From: Pectinophora gossypiella
Taxonomy: Eukaryota > Arthropoda > Insecta > Lepidoptera > Gelechiidae
Direction: 5' to 3'
Length of the DNA: 64,000 bases
Assembly (NCBI RefSeq): GCF_024362695.1
Contig: NC_065421.1
Location: 12,958,598 to 13,022,597 of the forward strand
Positions 1 through 11,461 of the stretch are shown here, piece by piece. Each line of letters starts with the position of its first letter. Position 1 is the stretch's first letter. A model generated the notes under the pieces. It made no database searches. It worked only from the letters and a program-made list of their open reading frames with translations, and had not been told where the DNA came from. The translations under genes were made by a program, and so were the position numbers.

Positions 1-327
1 GCCAGCCCTACCACCAATATCCGCTTTATACACTGCTTTCGTAATCCTATTATCCACCATCCGCTCTACGTGTCCAAACCAACTGAACATTCCCTTCTCA
101 ATCTTAATCACTTTATCGTCTTTTACACCACATCTCTCTCTTATCACACCGTTTCTCACTCTATCACTCAATTTTACACCGCAGATGCTACGCAATGACC
201 TCATTTCTACGGCATTAATCCTACTTTCATGCTTCTTCTGCCATACCCAACATTCACTACCGTACTTCAGCGTAGGGACATGTATTGCATTGCGTAGAGC
301 TATCCTTGCCACTTGCATTTTACATTG
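1..327 (-). pseudogene. RTE-2 LINE ORF fragment, cut by window edge
   Basis: Read on the minus strand this is one open frame with no stop. It contains segments such as PTLKYGSECWVWQKKHESR, INAVEMRSLRSICGVKLSDR, GMFSWFGHVERM and IGGRAG. This is the region after the reverse transcriptase in RTE-type non-LTR retrotransposons (known family feature, recalled and not searched). The GRAG end matches the start of the same element's C-terminus at 57.6 kb and 62.6 kb (GRAGRGRPRRTY), so the ORF continues beyond base 1. No ATG is visible and the upstream part is lost, so this is a 5'-truncated copy, probably not translated. Confidence 0.8.
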
Positions 328-341
328 GTTACTAACAACAA

Positions 342-490
342 GCATGGCTCATGTAACTACTACTTACTTACATCAGTAAATAGTAACCGGGACCAACAGC
401 TTAACGTGCCTTCCAAAGCACAGATCATCTTTTTTTCGGACTATCAGGTGATCAACCTGTAATGTCCTAACCAAACTAGGGACCACAACG
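342..490 (-). mobile_element. SINE-P fragment, minus orientation
   Basis: In reverse complement it matches the central and 5' body of the tRNA-headed SINE seen complete at 18.4 and 24.9 kb, including the segments around 'tgatccgtgcttcgg' and 'cccggttactactta'. The tRNA-like head is missing. It stands next to the tail of the same SINE in the opposite orientation, so the locus is rearranged. Confidence 0.7.
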
Positions 491-496
491 TATTGT

Positions 497-590
497 TTTT
501 GGCGGTTCAATAGTAATCCTGACACCAGGTTTGATGAGGTTAGTACTCCACCTCACAACCCACACGATAGAAGAACAACGTGCATGCTTT
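497..590 (+). mobile_element. SINE-P tail fragment, plus orientation
   Basis: It matches the 3' part of SINE-P (ggcggctcaatagtaa, ctgacaccagg, cctcacaacccacacga) as at 25.1 and 51.7 kb. With the preceding minus-strand body it forms an inverted pair, which suggests inversion during or after insertion. Confidence 0.65.
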
Positions 591-1406
591 GTCGCATTTA
601 CTGAATTACGCAATTTTACTCGCCTTTTTATATCTTCATCACATTTACCATCCCTTGTGAACACGTACGAATTTTAAAGTTATTTCAGTTACTTATAGGT
701 AACTTCTAAATTTAAGTTTATTTTTTTTATTCTATATCATAATTAATGTCTAGATTCTTTTGGGACGAAAATATACAATCTATAAAGATAAACTGAGTAG
801 GTAGGATATTTAAGTAAATGTTATTATTTAAATTAAAGACAGATTGCTCCCCGGAGGCCCTTTTCTAGCAGCCATTTATAAATGGATCTTATATTTTATA
901 AAAGAAATTAAATTAAAACATAGTACAGGCTCTTTAGACACTTTATATTATGTAATAAAAATATACTTAAACTTAAAGGTAAAGCCTAGTGTTTTTAACG
1001 CCATACGATTAAATAAATAACACAGTATCTTACGATTATCCTTCTTCAGGGCATATATTTAGGGCTGCTTATCTCCTATATAATAATAAAATGTATATAC
1101 CGATATATATTTTTTATTAAAATATTCAGACTAGTTAAGTAAATATGCAGTTTTTTTTTTGGACGCAATTTATTATTATGAGTAGGTTTGCCGCAAATGG
1201 CATTAACTACTTGGCCGGAAAAATATGCAGTAGTAATTCTCACACGACGCGAATTTTGTAGAAGTGAACCGCGCGGCGAGGCGGAGTTCGTGTGTGGGGC
1301 GTCAGCGGATTACATACAAGTCAATCCCACATTGTCGACCGCTTCACTGCCAACCACTTCGATGCGCGCGCGGTGACGTTTGAGGATTTTCTCAATTAAT
1401 CTTACC
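591..1406. other. AT-rich stretch without a gene
   Basis: No credible coding frame is present. A short stretch at 1190-1225 is the reverse complement of the SINE-T tail (ccggccaagtagttaatgcc). Bases 1250-1380 are unusually GC-rich and unassigned. Confidence 0.5.
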
Positions 1407-1696
1407 AATAAGGTACATTGCTTAACTAGGAGTAAAGAAAAAACAGAATGTGTTCTGCTGCCTCTCCTCCCGTGCATGTCGTAAAAGCCGACAAAGGAAA
1501 AGCGTCCTACTAAAAATTATGAATCTATATGGGCGATAGGCTGATCCCCTATCACCGTACGGTTCATCATTATCCATCTTCGGACTATGTATCAAAAGTG
1601 GCTGCAAATAGTCTCCTGATTATTTGTGGCTCTGCCCACCCCTTCGGGGAACATGGGCGTGAGTTTATGTATGTATGTATGTAATAAGGTACATTG
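1407..1696 (+). mobile_element. SINE with 14-bp target-site duplication
   Basis: The direct repeat AATAAGGTACATTG occurs at 1407-1420 and 1683-1696. Between them lies a 262-bp unit ending in an (ATGT)n tail after 'gggcgtgagtttatg'. The tail motif is shared with the 3' ends of the RTE-2 fragments, as expected for a SINE that borrows LINE machinery. The body (ctgcctctcctcccg, gtcgtaaaagccgacaaagg) is not repeated elsewhere in this window. Confidence 0.8.
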
Positions 1697-2674
1697 GTTA
1701 CCTCTATACGACTACCCCAATTCGGAACGTAGTCGTGAGCTTATGTTGTTATGTTTCAATCCGCCATGTTTAGGCGAATATCAGGATCTTATTGATGATT
1801 GCAGGAATATGTATTGAAAGCGTGCCTACCCCGATTGAGCGTTATTTTATGAGTTTATTTACACGCACAAACTCATGTTTTTATTAGCGTTTTTATGAGT
1901 TCATGTATGTACATTAAAGACAAAGTTTATTAAAAAAAAATGGTAGGCTAACCGTACTAAACTTCGTGAGACCGTGATCTGGTTGTAACCAGTTCAGTGA
2001 CGGGCATCTATCACGATTAACCGGATCGAGACAGCTCGCTAGAACGATTTTTTATGTAATATTTTTTCTTTTTAATTAATATAGATTACATTTCTAGGTA
2101 ATTCGATTTCTTTCAAAATTCTTTTTCATAAATTATTTGGCACGTTTATTTTATTATAATTTATGTAGAGGCGAACCTTTAAATCCGCGATAGCTTAGTT
2201 AGTATAAGCTTCAGATTTAATAAATACTTAAGTTTTTTTTTAAGTAAGTGTTCTATTTTCACTTTATTATCAGGCGAAAACAAAAAAAATATTCCAGCCA
2301 AGCTACCTATTTTGGCACGTGTATTTTTAAAATTTATATAGTTGAAGCTAGCCGTTAAGATTTTTTTTATTTTTTATTTAATAAAGTATTCTATCTATAG
2401 TTCACAATCGGGTAAAAAAACATTTCGGTCAAGCAATAAATGCCATCTGACACTAGTGCCTCAGCCCTCTTGTAAGACCGACCGACTGACGGCCGACCAA
2501 CCAACCAGCCGACCGACCAACCGACTTCTCTTGGCATTGATGACGTCCCCCGAGAAGACTGTCCGTCTGTTGATTAATTAGTACACCTCTCAAGACTAAT
2601 CTTATTATCAAGCCCCAAATTCGAACGCTTTACGTTCCAGGAATATCTAATTATAATAATAATAGGTATAACAA
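1697..2674. other. Non-coding interval with repeat debris
   Basis: 1700-1790 carries a SINE-S tail (ctaccccaattcgg, gtcgtgagcttatg). 2480-2525 is a CCGA/CCAA microsatellite. The rest is AT-rich with no gene seen. Confidence 0.5.
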
Positions 2675-2812
2675 CACCTAGGAGAACATTTATGAAACAA
2701 AAGAGAAGGTGCAGGTCGTGTCGTATCAGGAGGTGAAGGATTTGGCGGGAAGAAGAGAGGAATGGCGATTACTCCACCGACAAGAGCGCAGCTCTTAAAT
2801 AAAGAGGAGAGA
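2675..2812 (+). mobile_element. RTE-1 LINE 3' end
   Basis: It matches the recurrent tail that encodes the end of an RTE-type ORF (frame-broken here) and finishes with 'gacaagagcgcagctctt'. The best-preserved copy is at 53.75-54.09 kb. Confidence 0.7.
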
Positions 2813-3005
2813 GATACAAGTTGCACTTAATTTCCCCAATGGGGTAAGCAGGGTTACGAATCGTAACACAGGCCTCCTTACGCCCACTATTCCTGTAAAC
2901 TATTCATTGTTCGCGTCATTTATTAATTAATTGTGTGATATTTTTTTTTATATAAATACCTATGTCATTTCTCAAGATTGTCATGTCACTACCAGTAGGA
3001 CTAAT

Positions 3006-3375
3006 ATAAAATTTTGTCACTTTATTGATATAATTATGTCGATGTACCGATTGGTGCTAGCTAAAGTGAACCCAATAAGTTATATCGTTCTGTCAATGAA
3101 CAAAGTCACGTAGCACGCATGTTAGGGAAAACAAACTTATCGATTTCGACAAAATTTATAGAATCGATCGATAATTTTATCACGTTGAGCGTGATAGGGC
3201 ACGTTAAGCCGTTGGTCCCGGCTATTAACCGTAAAATCATCTCCACCAACCCGCATTGGAGCAGCGTGGTGGAGTATGTTCCATACCCCCTCTGGTTGAT
3301 TGAGAGGAGGCCTGTGTCCAGCACTGGGACGTATATAGGCTGTTTATGTTATGTATGGGCATGTTAGCCATGCTG
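3006..3375 (+). mobile_element. MITE-B copy 1, split by a SINE
   Basis: 3006-3193 and 3358-3375 together match MITE-B (best copy at 10238-10470): 'cttatcgatttcgacaaaatt', 'cgataattttatcacg', then 'gcatgttagcc'. The left end is degraded. A 5'-truncated SINE-P occupies the gap. Confidence 0.65.
3194..3357 (+). mobile_element. 5'-truncated SINE-P inside MITE-B
   Basis: It starts in the middle of the SINE (gggcacgttaagccg), includes 'ggagcagcgtggtggagta' and ends with the type-1 tail (cactgggacgtatat, ggctgtttatgttatg). The MITE-B sequence resumes immediately afterwards. Confidence 0.75.
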
Positions 3376-3564
3376 GACACTCCTTCCAAAGCTCTCATTA
3401 CTACCCTGTGCCGGCTTACCGCGTTAGTGCGAGCGAAACAGACAATCCGCGCGCGCTTCTCCTTACGCCGTAGCGGCTATCGACTAACAGCCAGTGAGAC
3501 TAGAGGCCCAGAGGGGGTGAGGTAAATCTAACTCGGCACCCGATAAGAACTGGTGCGGCGCGGA

Positions 3565-5280
3565 GAGTACTATTATTTATTCTACGTTGATTTATATGAA
3601 GTAGATTCAATTACAACTAGATTTCTAAGTTTGTTTACATCTTTTAACCTTGTTAATATATTTATGGAGCCAACTAGAATTACAGAAACAACTGCCTCAT
3701 GTTTAGATAACGTTTTTTGCAATTGTGACTTCCAAGACAACAGTATCCTTAACTGTTTTAAGTCAGATCACAGTGGGCAGCTGGTCAGTTTTCCAGTACT
3801 TAAAAATGTTCAGAAAATTAAATTTCGTACACGACCCATCACTGATACTCGGATAGAGAAATATCGAAATAGTCTTATAAGTAACTTACCTTGTCCAAAC
3901 TTTGATACAGACAATCCTGACGATTTTTACAGGGATTTCTTTACTATTATCCATAAAGAATTTGAAAATAATTTTCCTCAAAAGGTAGTTACCAACAGTC
4001 AATCATTCAAGTTCAGTGACTGGGCTACCGTAGGCATTCGCAAAAGTAGAAATACTCTTTATTCTTTATATGAGGAAAAAACGTATACACACACTGATAG
4101 TTTTAAAAGCTACGTCAAAAATTATTCTAAAATATTTCGAAGAGTGTGTTATACAGCCAAACAGATGCATATTAGTAGTAAAATAAAGACCGCGGATAAT
4201 AAAATAAAGGCAGTTTGGCAAGTAATAAATAGCGAAACAAAGGCTTCGAAACCGCGTGAATTAGAATATAATATAGAATCGGGCACTGGGTTAGTTAAAC
4301 AAGATAAAGATGTAGCTGAAGTTTTTGATAAATTCTTTACGAACATCCCTGTAAAAACTACAGAATCTCTCAGGTCCTCTCCTGTTCAAGCTGATATATT
4401 GTTGAAAAGTAATGTTACTGCTTGCACTGAATTATTTGATTTTAAACGCGTTGATCCGAGTAGTATTGTTAAAATATTCAAACAGCTGAAACTTAAAACC
4501 TCGAAAGATTTATGGGGATTGTCTGTCAAATTGATGAGCTCTGTTATTGATATCTTAGCACCATATCTAGCTTACATTTTTAATATGAGTGTTGAAAATA
4601 GCACTTTTCCAAATTTAATGAAAATCAGTAAAGTTATACCTCTTTTTAAATCGGGCACAAAATCAGACCCCACGAATTATAGACCGGTTTCTATTCTACC
4701 AGTACTTAGTAAAATTTTCGAGAAAATTATTCTCGACCAACTGCTATGTCATTTTAATTTAAATAACTTACTTCACAGCCAGCAGTTTGGTTTTACTAAG
4801 GGTCGGTCTACAACAGACGCGAGTGTCACATTTGTTCGACACATTTTCGATGCTTGGGAGAAGTCGCAGAATGCCGTAGGAGTATTCTGTGACTTGTCTA
4901 AGGCATTCGACTGCGTGGATCACGAGACCTTGCTTTTGAAATTGAGGCACTATGGATTAAATAATGGAGCTCTCAGTTTGTTAAATTCATATCTAGGTGA
5001 TAGGATACAAAAGGTACAAATCAATAGTACGACTTCTTCGGGCTCTCATGTTCAAATGGGAGTTCCTCAAGGATCCATTTTGGGGCCATTCCTTTTTTTA
5101 GTGTACATAAATGATTTACCTTATGTAGTACAGAACCAAGCTGACATTGTACTGTTCGCGGATGACACTTCTCTTATATTTAAAATCGATAGAAAGTTAG
5201 AGGAACTTGACGAAGCAAACAGCGCTGTGTCGCAGGTTCTAAGCTGGTTTACAGTAAATAATCTAGTTCTAAATGCTAAG
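3565..5280 (+). pseudogene. CR1-like LINE ORF2, part 1 (endonuclease end and RT)
   Basis: Open for about 570 codons. It begins inside the endonuclease end (SCLDNVFCN, FKSDHSGQLVSF). The reverse transcriptase follows, with NYRPVSILPVLSKIFEKII near 4675, FCDLSKAFDCVDH near 4885, VPQGSILGP near 5060 and the catalytic FADDT near 5155. The frame breaks at AAT GCT AAG (5272-5280), where a nested element begins, and resumes at 7337. The N-terminal endonuclease and any ORF1 are missing, so this is a dead copy although the RT active site is intact. Confidence 0.85.
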
Positions 5281-5706
5281 ATAAAATTTTTAACAAAAAA
5301 AAACCGACTTCAAACGCAAAACTAAAAAGCAATAAATAAATTTACTTCGCACAAAGTAATTAGTACGTATTTTCAATTAGTTAATTATTTTATAAATCTG
5401 AAGCCGGTGCCAAGGAAATGCTACAACGAAGTACCGATTCATATATTTTTCAATACTGATTGTTTTGTAATTTTTTGTTTGACATTGTTTTGTAATTGCT
5501 TTGATATAGGTATTAAACAATATTGTGTGTACATAGTAATTTGATATTGTAGTAGGGTTGTTGTAGCATTTACTTGGCACCGACTTCAGAATTATAAAAT
5601 AATTAACTAATTGAAAATACGTACTAATTACTTTGTGCGAAGTAAATTTATTTATTGCTTTTTAGTTTTGCGTTTGAAGTCGGTTTTTTTTTGTTAAAAA
5701 TTTTAT
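5281..5706. repeat. 426-bp palindrome (fold-back element)
   Basis: The left arm from 5281 (ataaaatttttaac, aaaccgacttcaaacgc, taaatttacttcgcac) reappears as reverse complement ending at 5706. Arms are about 140 bp and nearly perfect, and extend inward to 'ggtgccaaggaaatgctac' against 'gtagcatttacttggcacc'. The loop is about 130 bp. This is typical of fold-back MITEs. Confidence 0.85.
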
Positions 5707-5838
5707 TTTATTTTACGATTTTAAGTGATGGTTAGACCGAGCAAGGATGCAGACAGACAGATTTTCTGATTTATATTCATATATAATAATATAATATATT
5801 ATTAGTAGTGATCACAATTATTATTGATGAACATGTTT

Positions 5839-5911
5839 ACACACACACACACTCACACACGCGCTAACGCACACGAGCACACGCGCACGTACACACGCAC
5901 ACCACACAGAC

Positions 5912-5986
<75 letters not shown>

Positions 5987-5998
5987 CACACACACATG
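5839..5998. repeat. CA/TG microsatellite
   Basis: About 160 bp of mostly CA dinucleotides with interruptions. Open frames read from it (His-Thr or Cys-Val repeats) are artefacts. Confidence 0.95.
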
Positions 5999-6130
5999 TG
6001 TATGTGTACATACACACATGTGGTTGTCAGTGGAAGCTGCTATCATACACACTCACGCATACATATAGATACAGTAGATTTCGCGTGGTTCGCTCGCTGC
6101 TAAAGCAGCTCGCGTGTCCTGTTTATTCGA

Positions 6131-7080
6131 AACTGCCCCTCTTCGTATGGCGGCCATCGTGTTTTTCCGCCACTTTGTTCTTTTTCACCGGCGACAGAAT
6201 TTGACCAAGATTAAAATGGGTGTCGTGGAAACAAACAAAATCCAGGTGCAATAGGTTTGCCAGGCCGTATGATGTCTCCCTGATTGGGAGCAGTTTTCAA
6301 AGATGACGTTCCGATCACACGCCTATACATCATTTTTACCCCCAAGACATTTTCTGGAAAAACAAAATTTTGTATGGCGGCCATTTTGTTTTTTCGCCAT
6401 TTTGTATTTTTTTCACCGGCCATTAAATTCAACCAAGATTTAAATAGGTTTCGTGAAAGAAAAATTGGTTCAGGTGTGATAGTTTCGCCAGGCCGTAGGG
6501 TGTCACCCTGATGCGGAGCAGTTTTCGAAAATCGGGAAGTATTTCCATACTTAACATGACGATCCGACCACAACCCCGATATATATTTTATATCCCGAGA
6601 CATTTTCTGAAAAAACAAAATTGTGTATGGCGGCCATCTTGTTTTTCCGCCATTTTGTTTTTTTTTTACGCGCTATGGAATTTGACCAAGATTTAAATAA
6701 GTGCTCTGAAAGAAATATTGGTTCACGTGCGATAGTTTTGCCAGGCCGTAGAGTATCTCTCTGATGCGGAGCAGTTTTTGGTGATCAGAAAGTATTTCCG
6801 TACTCTACATGACGTTTTGAGTAAGCGCCCCATACATTATTTTTACCCAAACGGGCTTCTTCCAAAATCGACAAAATTTTGTATGGCGGCCATCTTTTTT
6901 TTCCGCCATTTTGTTTTTTTGCACCGGCGATTGGATTTGATCAAGATTTAAATACGTTTCGTGAAAGAAAAATTGCTCCAGGTTGTATAGTTTTGCCAGG
7001 CCATAGGGTATCTCCCTGATGCTGACCAGTTTTCGAAGGCCGGGAAGTTTTCCCGAAGCCTAAAGATCGATCCGATCAAT
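6131..7080. repeat. Tandem repeat, about 254-bp unit, four copies
   Basis: The motif tatggcggccat occurs at 6146, 6373, 6626 and 6882 (spacings 227, 253, 256). Each unit also carries 'ccgccattttg', 'ttgaccaagatttaaat', 'gccaggccgta' and 'gagcagttttcg'. Units differ by many substitutions, so the array is old. Confidence 0.85.
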
Positions 7081-7257
7081 ATGACTTTACAAAAGCACTA
7101 GTCGCTCCTACAATTTTTGAAAATTCCCCTCGATTTCTCTGGTCTTCCATCATCAGATCCTGACTTCCTTGACATGGGACCCCCTTGGGTATATCTCCTT
7201 TCAAACAAAAAAAGAATTATCAAAATCGGTTCATATACGACGAAGATATGCCCGAAC

Positions 7258-7262
<5 letters not shown>

Positions 7263-7292
<30 letters not shown>
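7263..7292 (+). repeat. Poly-A run
   Basis: About 29 consecutive A within the inserted element. Confidence 0.9.
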
Positions 7293-7297
<5 letters not shown>

Positions 7298-7336
7298 CGG
7301 TCGAATTGAGAACCTCCTCCTTTTTTGAAGTCGGTA

Positions 7337-8044
7337 AAAACGAAGTGTATTAAATTTGTTCTACCAAACGTAAAGAAAGTAAATAATAACATAAAAATTA
7401 ACGACGAGAAACTAGATTTTGTTGAACACACCGTTTTCTTAGGAATTACTGTAGATTCAAAACTTCAATGGGGCCCACATATTGTATCACTAGCGGGCAA
7501 GCTAAGTTCAGCAGCATATGCCGTCAGAAGAATCCGACAACTCACAGATGTACCCACTGCTAGACTTGTCTACTTCAGCTACTTCCACAGCATAATGTCT
7601 TACGGTATTTTATTGTGGGGTCGAGCCGCTGATGTAGAAACTATTTTCATTATTCAAAAAAGGGCAGTTCGCGCTATTTATAATCTGCGTTGTCGGGACT
7701 CTTTAAGGGAGCTGTTTAAAGAAATAAATATACTGACGGTCGCAAGTCAATATATTTATGAAAACATTATGTATGTGCGTAAAAATGTATCTCTCCTTCC
7801 GAGAAACTGTGAAAGGCATACTTACAATACAAGGAATAAAAATAAAATTGTTGTTCAAAATTCTAGATTAAGTAAATTAAATTCATCTTTTTTGGGGTTA
7901 TGTATACGTTTTTACAATAAAATACCAGATAATATTTTAAATTTGTCAGAGAACAAATTTAAAGCTCACGTGAAGCTTACTTTATGTAAAAAAGCCTATT
8001 ATAAGATTAATGATTACCTAAATGATAAAAATGTCTGGTATTAA
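7337..8044 (+). pseudogene. CR1-like LINE ORF2, part 2 (C-terminus)
   Basis: It continues the RT-containing frame (KTKCIKFVLPN) through the thumb and C-terminal region (LGITVDSKLQWGPHI, YGILLWGRAADVE, IIQKRAVRAIYNLR) to a stop at 8042-8044. A close relative of its last 113 codons lies on the minus strand at 27605-27946. It is intact internally but separated from the RT by 2 kb of inserted DNA. Confidence 0.85.
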
Positions 8045-8267
8045 ATGTGTTCCTCTAGTTATTAAATAACTTGTAATGTACCCTCATTGATTTAAAAGAT
8101 GTGTTGCTGTTGCAGTTTCTTGTCATTTCTTCTCCTCAGCCATAACACCTTGCGAAATGACGTAAATTCAAAAATGTTACATTGACCTTCAACAAGTTTA
8201 TCCATGATAATTACGTTGAATAAATGATTCTGATTCTGATTCTATGTTGTACTGTCATGAGCAATGT

Positions 8268-8395
8268 ACCCACTTTAGGACTCTGTCGCACTAACATATT
8301 TGACATTTAGTAAAACTTACAGTTCAATTTGTCAAAAAAGTTAATGTGACATAGTACCAAAGAGTATACTCGTGACCGTACATACTAATACAAAA
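8268..8395 (+). repeat. Unclassified repeat, two copies in window
   Basis: It matches 50253-50388 over its length: 'tgtacccactttag', 'ctctgtcgcactaac', 'atttgacattta', 'actcgtgaccgtacat'. No termini or coding frame identify it. Confidence 0.6.
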
Positions 8396-8802
8396 CTTGT
8401 CTGTTAAATAACATAATTCGACTCTAAAGATAAATTCCTTAAAGAATATTTTCGTCGCCTATTCCAAAAGAATGCAAGCGTTTGATGGAACCCAATCTCT
8501 CCTTTGTCTTTGTTCTGAATAACGGATTTTATAAATTACAGCGCATACGTTACTGAAAGATTTCGGTCTTCTTTCTAATGTTAAGCATCGCGCCTGTTTC
8601 TCCAAAGGGGTAAGCAGAAGTGTATAAGGAATATAATTGAAAAGCATAAAAAATGACATGTTTTTTTTTCTGTAGTCTATTTAATGTCCCACTGCTGGAA
8701 CGTAGTTTAGCTGGAATATTTTTTTGTTTTCGCCTGGTAATAAAGAAAAAACAGATCACTTATTAAAAAAGTATTTGATTTGATTTGATGTGCGCTTCTA
8801 CA

Positions 8803-8902
8803 TAAATTTAGCGACGGAAAATTCCACTTCATATTAACTCAGAATTATGAGCTGAATCATCCCCCTCAGTATTCGATACGGTATCACTAACACCCTGTAT
8901 AC
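8803..8902 (-). mobile_element. MITE-A half copy
   Basis: It carries only the right arm of MITE-A: 'gcgacggaaaattccactt', 'ttaactcagaatta', 'cactaacaccctg', followed by TA. Confidence 0.75.
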
Positions 8903-8999
8903 ACACACTTCTCGTCGGGCTATGTTTAAGACTTATGTCCCAATAGTCAATAATCGATGTCTATTAATTAATAATCTAAAAAAAAAAACAATCAGAAAC

Positions 9000-9245
9000 T
9001 TCATCATCTTCTTAGCGTTATTCTGTTTCTCACGGGATCCGCTTACCTAACCCGAAGATTTGACAGGCCCGGTATTTTACAGCGACGGACCTTCCAATCC
9101 AACCCGCGAAGGGAAACCAGCCCAATAAAGGTTAGATCGCATACTACCGAAACGCATTTCTCGGAAATATGGATTTCCTCGCGTTGTTTTCCTTCACCGC
9201 TGAGCACGTTACAATCATTTATAATCCAAACATGAATTTGAAACT
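9000..9245 (+). repeat. Interspersed repeat C
   Basis: It shares 'cttagcgttattctgttt', 'gggatccgcttacctaa', 'aagatttgacagg' and 'cccgcgaagggaaa' with copies at 25.85, 34.86 (minus), 50.79 (minus) and 63.24 kb. It is probably a SINE or LINE tail. A CA-rich stretch follows at 9305-9352. Confidence 0.6.
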
Positions 9246-9906
9246 TCGAAAATCATTGGTTTAAGTGCCAGATGCGAACCTGCGATCACTAAGAGTCAAG
9301 TTTCACACACACACACAAACACACACACACGCGTACACACAAACACACACACATTCGTACTATCACTAAAAATTGTAACATAATTTAAGATTCACTTTCT
9401 TTGTATTATTTCTTTATTTTTTCTTTTTTATTATTTAATGTTTCACTCTTACCCTAATCTTACAAATATTCACTTGTTTACTACGGAAGAGCGTTGGCTC
9501 CTAACACAGGCTTTTATGCTTAAAAGGAGTCATCAACCCTAACTTAGAATTTACTTTGTAAAGTGAAATAAAAATATTTTCATTTTCATTTTTCATCAAT
9601 CAGAAAGTTCAAGATGAAATCTCTATCAACATCAGACACCTCGTACATCGCGTCATCCCGTCAAGCGTGACATAACGGCATGAATTCTTATGTTGCGAAG
9701 CTTCGGAATTACAAATGAGGATGGAAAAAAACCAGCTCTGTTTTGTTACAGTCATGGGCGGATTCAGAAGCGACTTTTGAGGGTGCTAGGAACCGTATTT
9801 GTAATCGTACGTTTTCGATTCGCATACGAAAGTTATAGTATACCTATTTCACGGAGCACATAACTTGTCATTTGTAAAATGACACAGGTATACATATATT
9901 TTCGCC

Positions 9907-10182
9907 AGCCTTCGTGGTCTAGTGGTTAGAGCGTTAGGTCATTGTCGAAATCACTTTGTGAGACTGTCCTTTGTTTGGTAAGGACTTTTCAGGCTTGAAT
10001 CACCTGATTTTCCGAAAAAGTAAGATGATTCCGTTAAGCCGTTGGTCCCGGCTATTAGCCGTAAAAACACCTCCACCAACCCGCATTGGAGCAGCGTGGT
10101 GGAGTATGCTCCAGATCCCCTCCGGTTGATTGAGGGGAGGCCTGTTCAGTGGGGCCTATATAGGCAGTTTATGTTTATGTTA
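9907..10182 (+). mobile_element. tRNA-headed SINE-P
   Basis: The head 'cttcgtggtctagtggttag' resembles a tRNA A box. The B-box part is deleted here. The body (gcttgaatcacctga, gtaagatgattccg, gccgttggtcccggc) and type-1 tail (ggcctatataggcag) match the copies at 29.26 and 58.5 kb. Confidence 0.8.
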
Positions 10183-10237
10183 TATATTTTCGCCCCTGAG
10201 TTTTGGACGAACGATTCACAAATACGAGCCCTGTATA

Positions 10238-10470
10238 GCTAACATGCGTAACGTGTTAAAATTTTGTCACGATCATTTTATCGATTCTGACGATATAATT
10301 ATGTCGTTTTATCGATTGATGCTAAATATATATAAACCCAAATAAGTCATGTCGTTCTGTCAAAATACAAACAAAATCACGTGGCACGCATTTTAGGGTG
10401 TTACAAACTTATCGATTTCGACAAAATTTACTGAATCAACCGATAATTTTATCACGCTGCTCATGTTAAC
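10238..10470 (+). mobile_element. MITE-B, reference copy
   Basis: About 233 bp with inverted ends: left 'gctaacatgcgtaacgtg', right 'cacgctgctcatgttaac'. The interior contains 'atttcgacaaaattt' and 'cgataattttatcac'. Copies at 3.0 and 18.15 kb. No coding capacity; the superfamily is not determined. Confidence 0.7.
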
Positions 10471-10795
10471 CCTGCTGGAGTGTTAAAAACGCCGATTCGA
10501 GGCAATTCATGTAGAAAAGCAATATTGCTATTTAACATTTGTAGACACTGTGCACTAATTTTACGTGCGCAAATGTTATATAGCAATATTGCTGTTGATG
10601 TGGCCTTTTTAGAACCACAGGTCATTAGAGATAGGAACCGTGTTTCAACGAGCTATACTTATTTGTCACAGCACTCACAGCCCTGACATTCCATACAATA
10701 TGATGATGATGATGATCTCTCCGACCGATTTCGGCCATGGCGACCACTTCGACTCCTAATTGGCACGACGCTGATGCGCCCATACAATAATCAAC

Positions 10796-10836
10796 AGAAA
10801 GAAAGAAATAAAGAAAGAAAGAAGGAAAGAAAGAAA
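10796..10836. repeat. GAAA microsatellite
   Basis: Interrupted (GAAA)n tract. Confidence 0.9.
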
Positions 10837-11281
10837 CATTTTTAATTTTCGGATACCACAGACACAGACATACCTCGAAATCAGAATCTTGTTCTTACCG
10901 TCTCCGACCTCTACTTAGGTGCGCGTTAGAAGATCCGGAAAACAGATGACTCTCTAAATCCGTCTCTGGGACCAGCCTGCATAATTCATCCAGTGACACC
11001 TGTCGATCTGTTTGTTTTCGTTTCAGCCGTCCCGTATTTTTCAATTATTTCGTCAAACAAAAAAATTGAGTTGGGTCTTAGAGATTTTTATGTAGTCCCT
11101 TTGCCTACCGATTTTTCGGGTTTTGTTGTCGATCGGATTTTAGTTCGGATCGGATATTATTTAGTTAGGGAAGGTTTATTTAGGGGTTAATAAAATATAA
11201 GTTGCCTATACACGTCCCTATTTGGAGCAGAGACCTCCTCTCAATTGACCGGCAGAGGTACGCGCTTTTCCACTGCGAGTT

Positions 11282-11396
11282 AGTGTTTAGTAGTCCGAGT
11301 GAGAGCCTTCATCGCTCCCCATTTGTCCGGCCAAGTAGTTAATGCCATCTGCGGCAAAGCTACAATAAGTCACGTGAAAAAAAAAGTGTTTAGTAG
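11282..11396 (+). mobile_element. Truncated SINE-T with target duplication
   Basis: AGTGTTTAGTAG is found at 11282-11293 and 11385-11396. Between them is a 91-bp 5'-truncated unit ending in 'caataagtcacgtg' plus an A-tail. Longer copies are at 34.36, 56.96 and 58.93 kb. Confidence 0.85.
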
Positions 11397-11461
11397 CGAA
11401 CACATTCGCCAGAACTGTCAAGCCATCAGTCAAGAGGGTATTAAAGAAAACTTTATACAGA

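Larger units (their letters stand above)
5281..7336. mobile_element. 2-kb composite insertion inside the LINE
   Basis: Removing these bases joins AAT GCT AAG to AAA ACG AAG TGT, restoring an unbroken LINE reading frame. Both ends carry the same motif in inverted orientation (accgacttcaaa near 5303, tttgaagtcggt at 7324-7335), so they act as terminal inverted repeats. Inside, in order, are a 426-bp palindrome, AT-rich DNA, a CA microsatellite, four copies of a roughly 254-bp tandem repeat, an A-run, and an end segment (gaacctcctcctttttt) that I recall as common in Lepidoptera. No transposase frame is seen, and no target duplication longer than a few bases. Confidence 0.8.
3565..8241 (+). mobile_element. 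CR1-like LINE, 5'-truncated and interrupted
   Basis: The element runs from the end of its endonuclease domain through the reverse transcriptase to a 3' UTR ending in a TGATTC microsatellite tail. That tail style and the RT motifs fit the CR1/Jockey group; the clade call is an inference. The coding frame is interrupted by foreign DNA at 5281-7336. The 3' end recurs at 16.8, 17.65, 27.4 (minus), 49.55, 60.2 and 60.4 kb, so this family was active here. Confidence 0.85.

Noticed and set aside
5821..6204. Open frames over the CA tract (His-Thr and Cys-Val repeats)
   Set aside because: They arise from a dinucleotide microsatellite, which is open in several frames.
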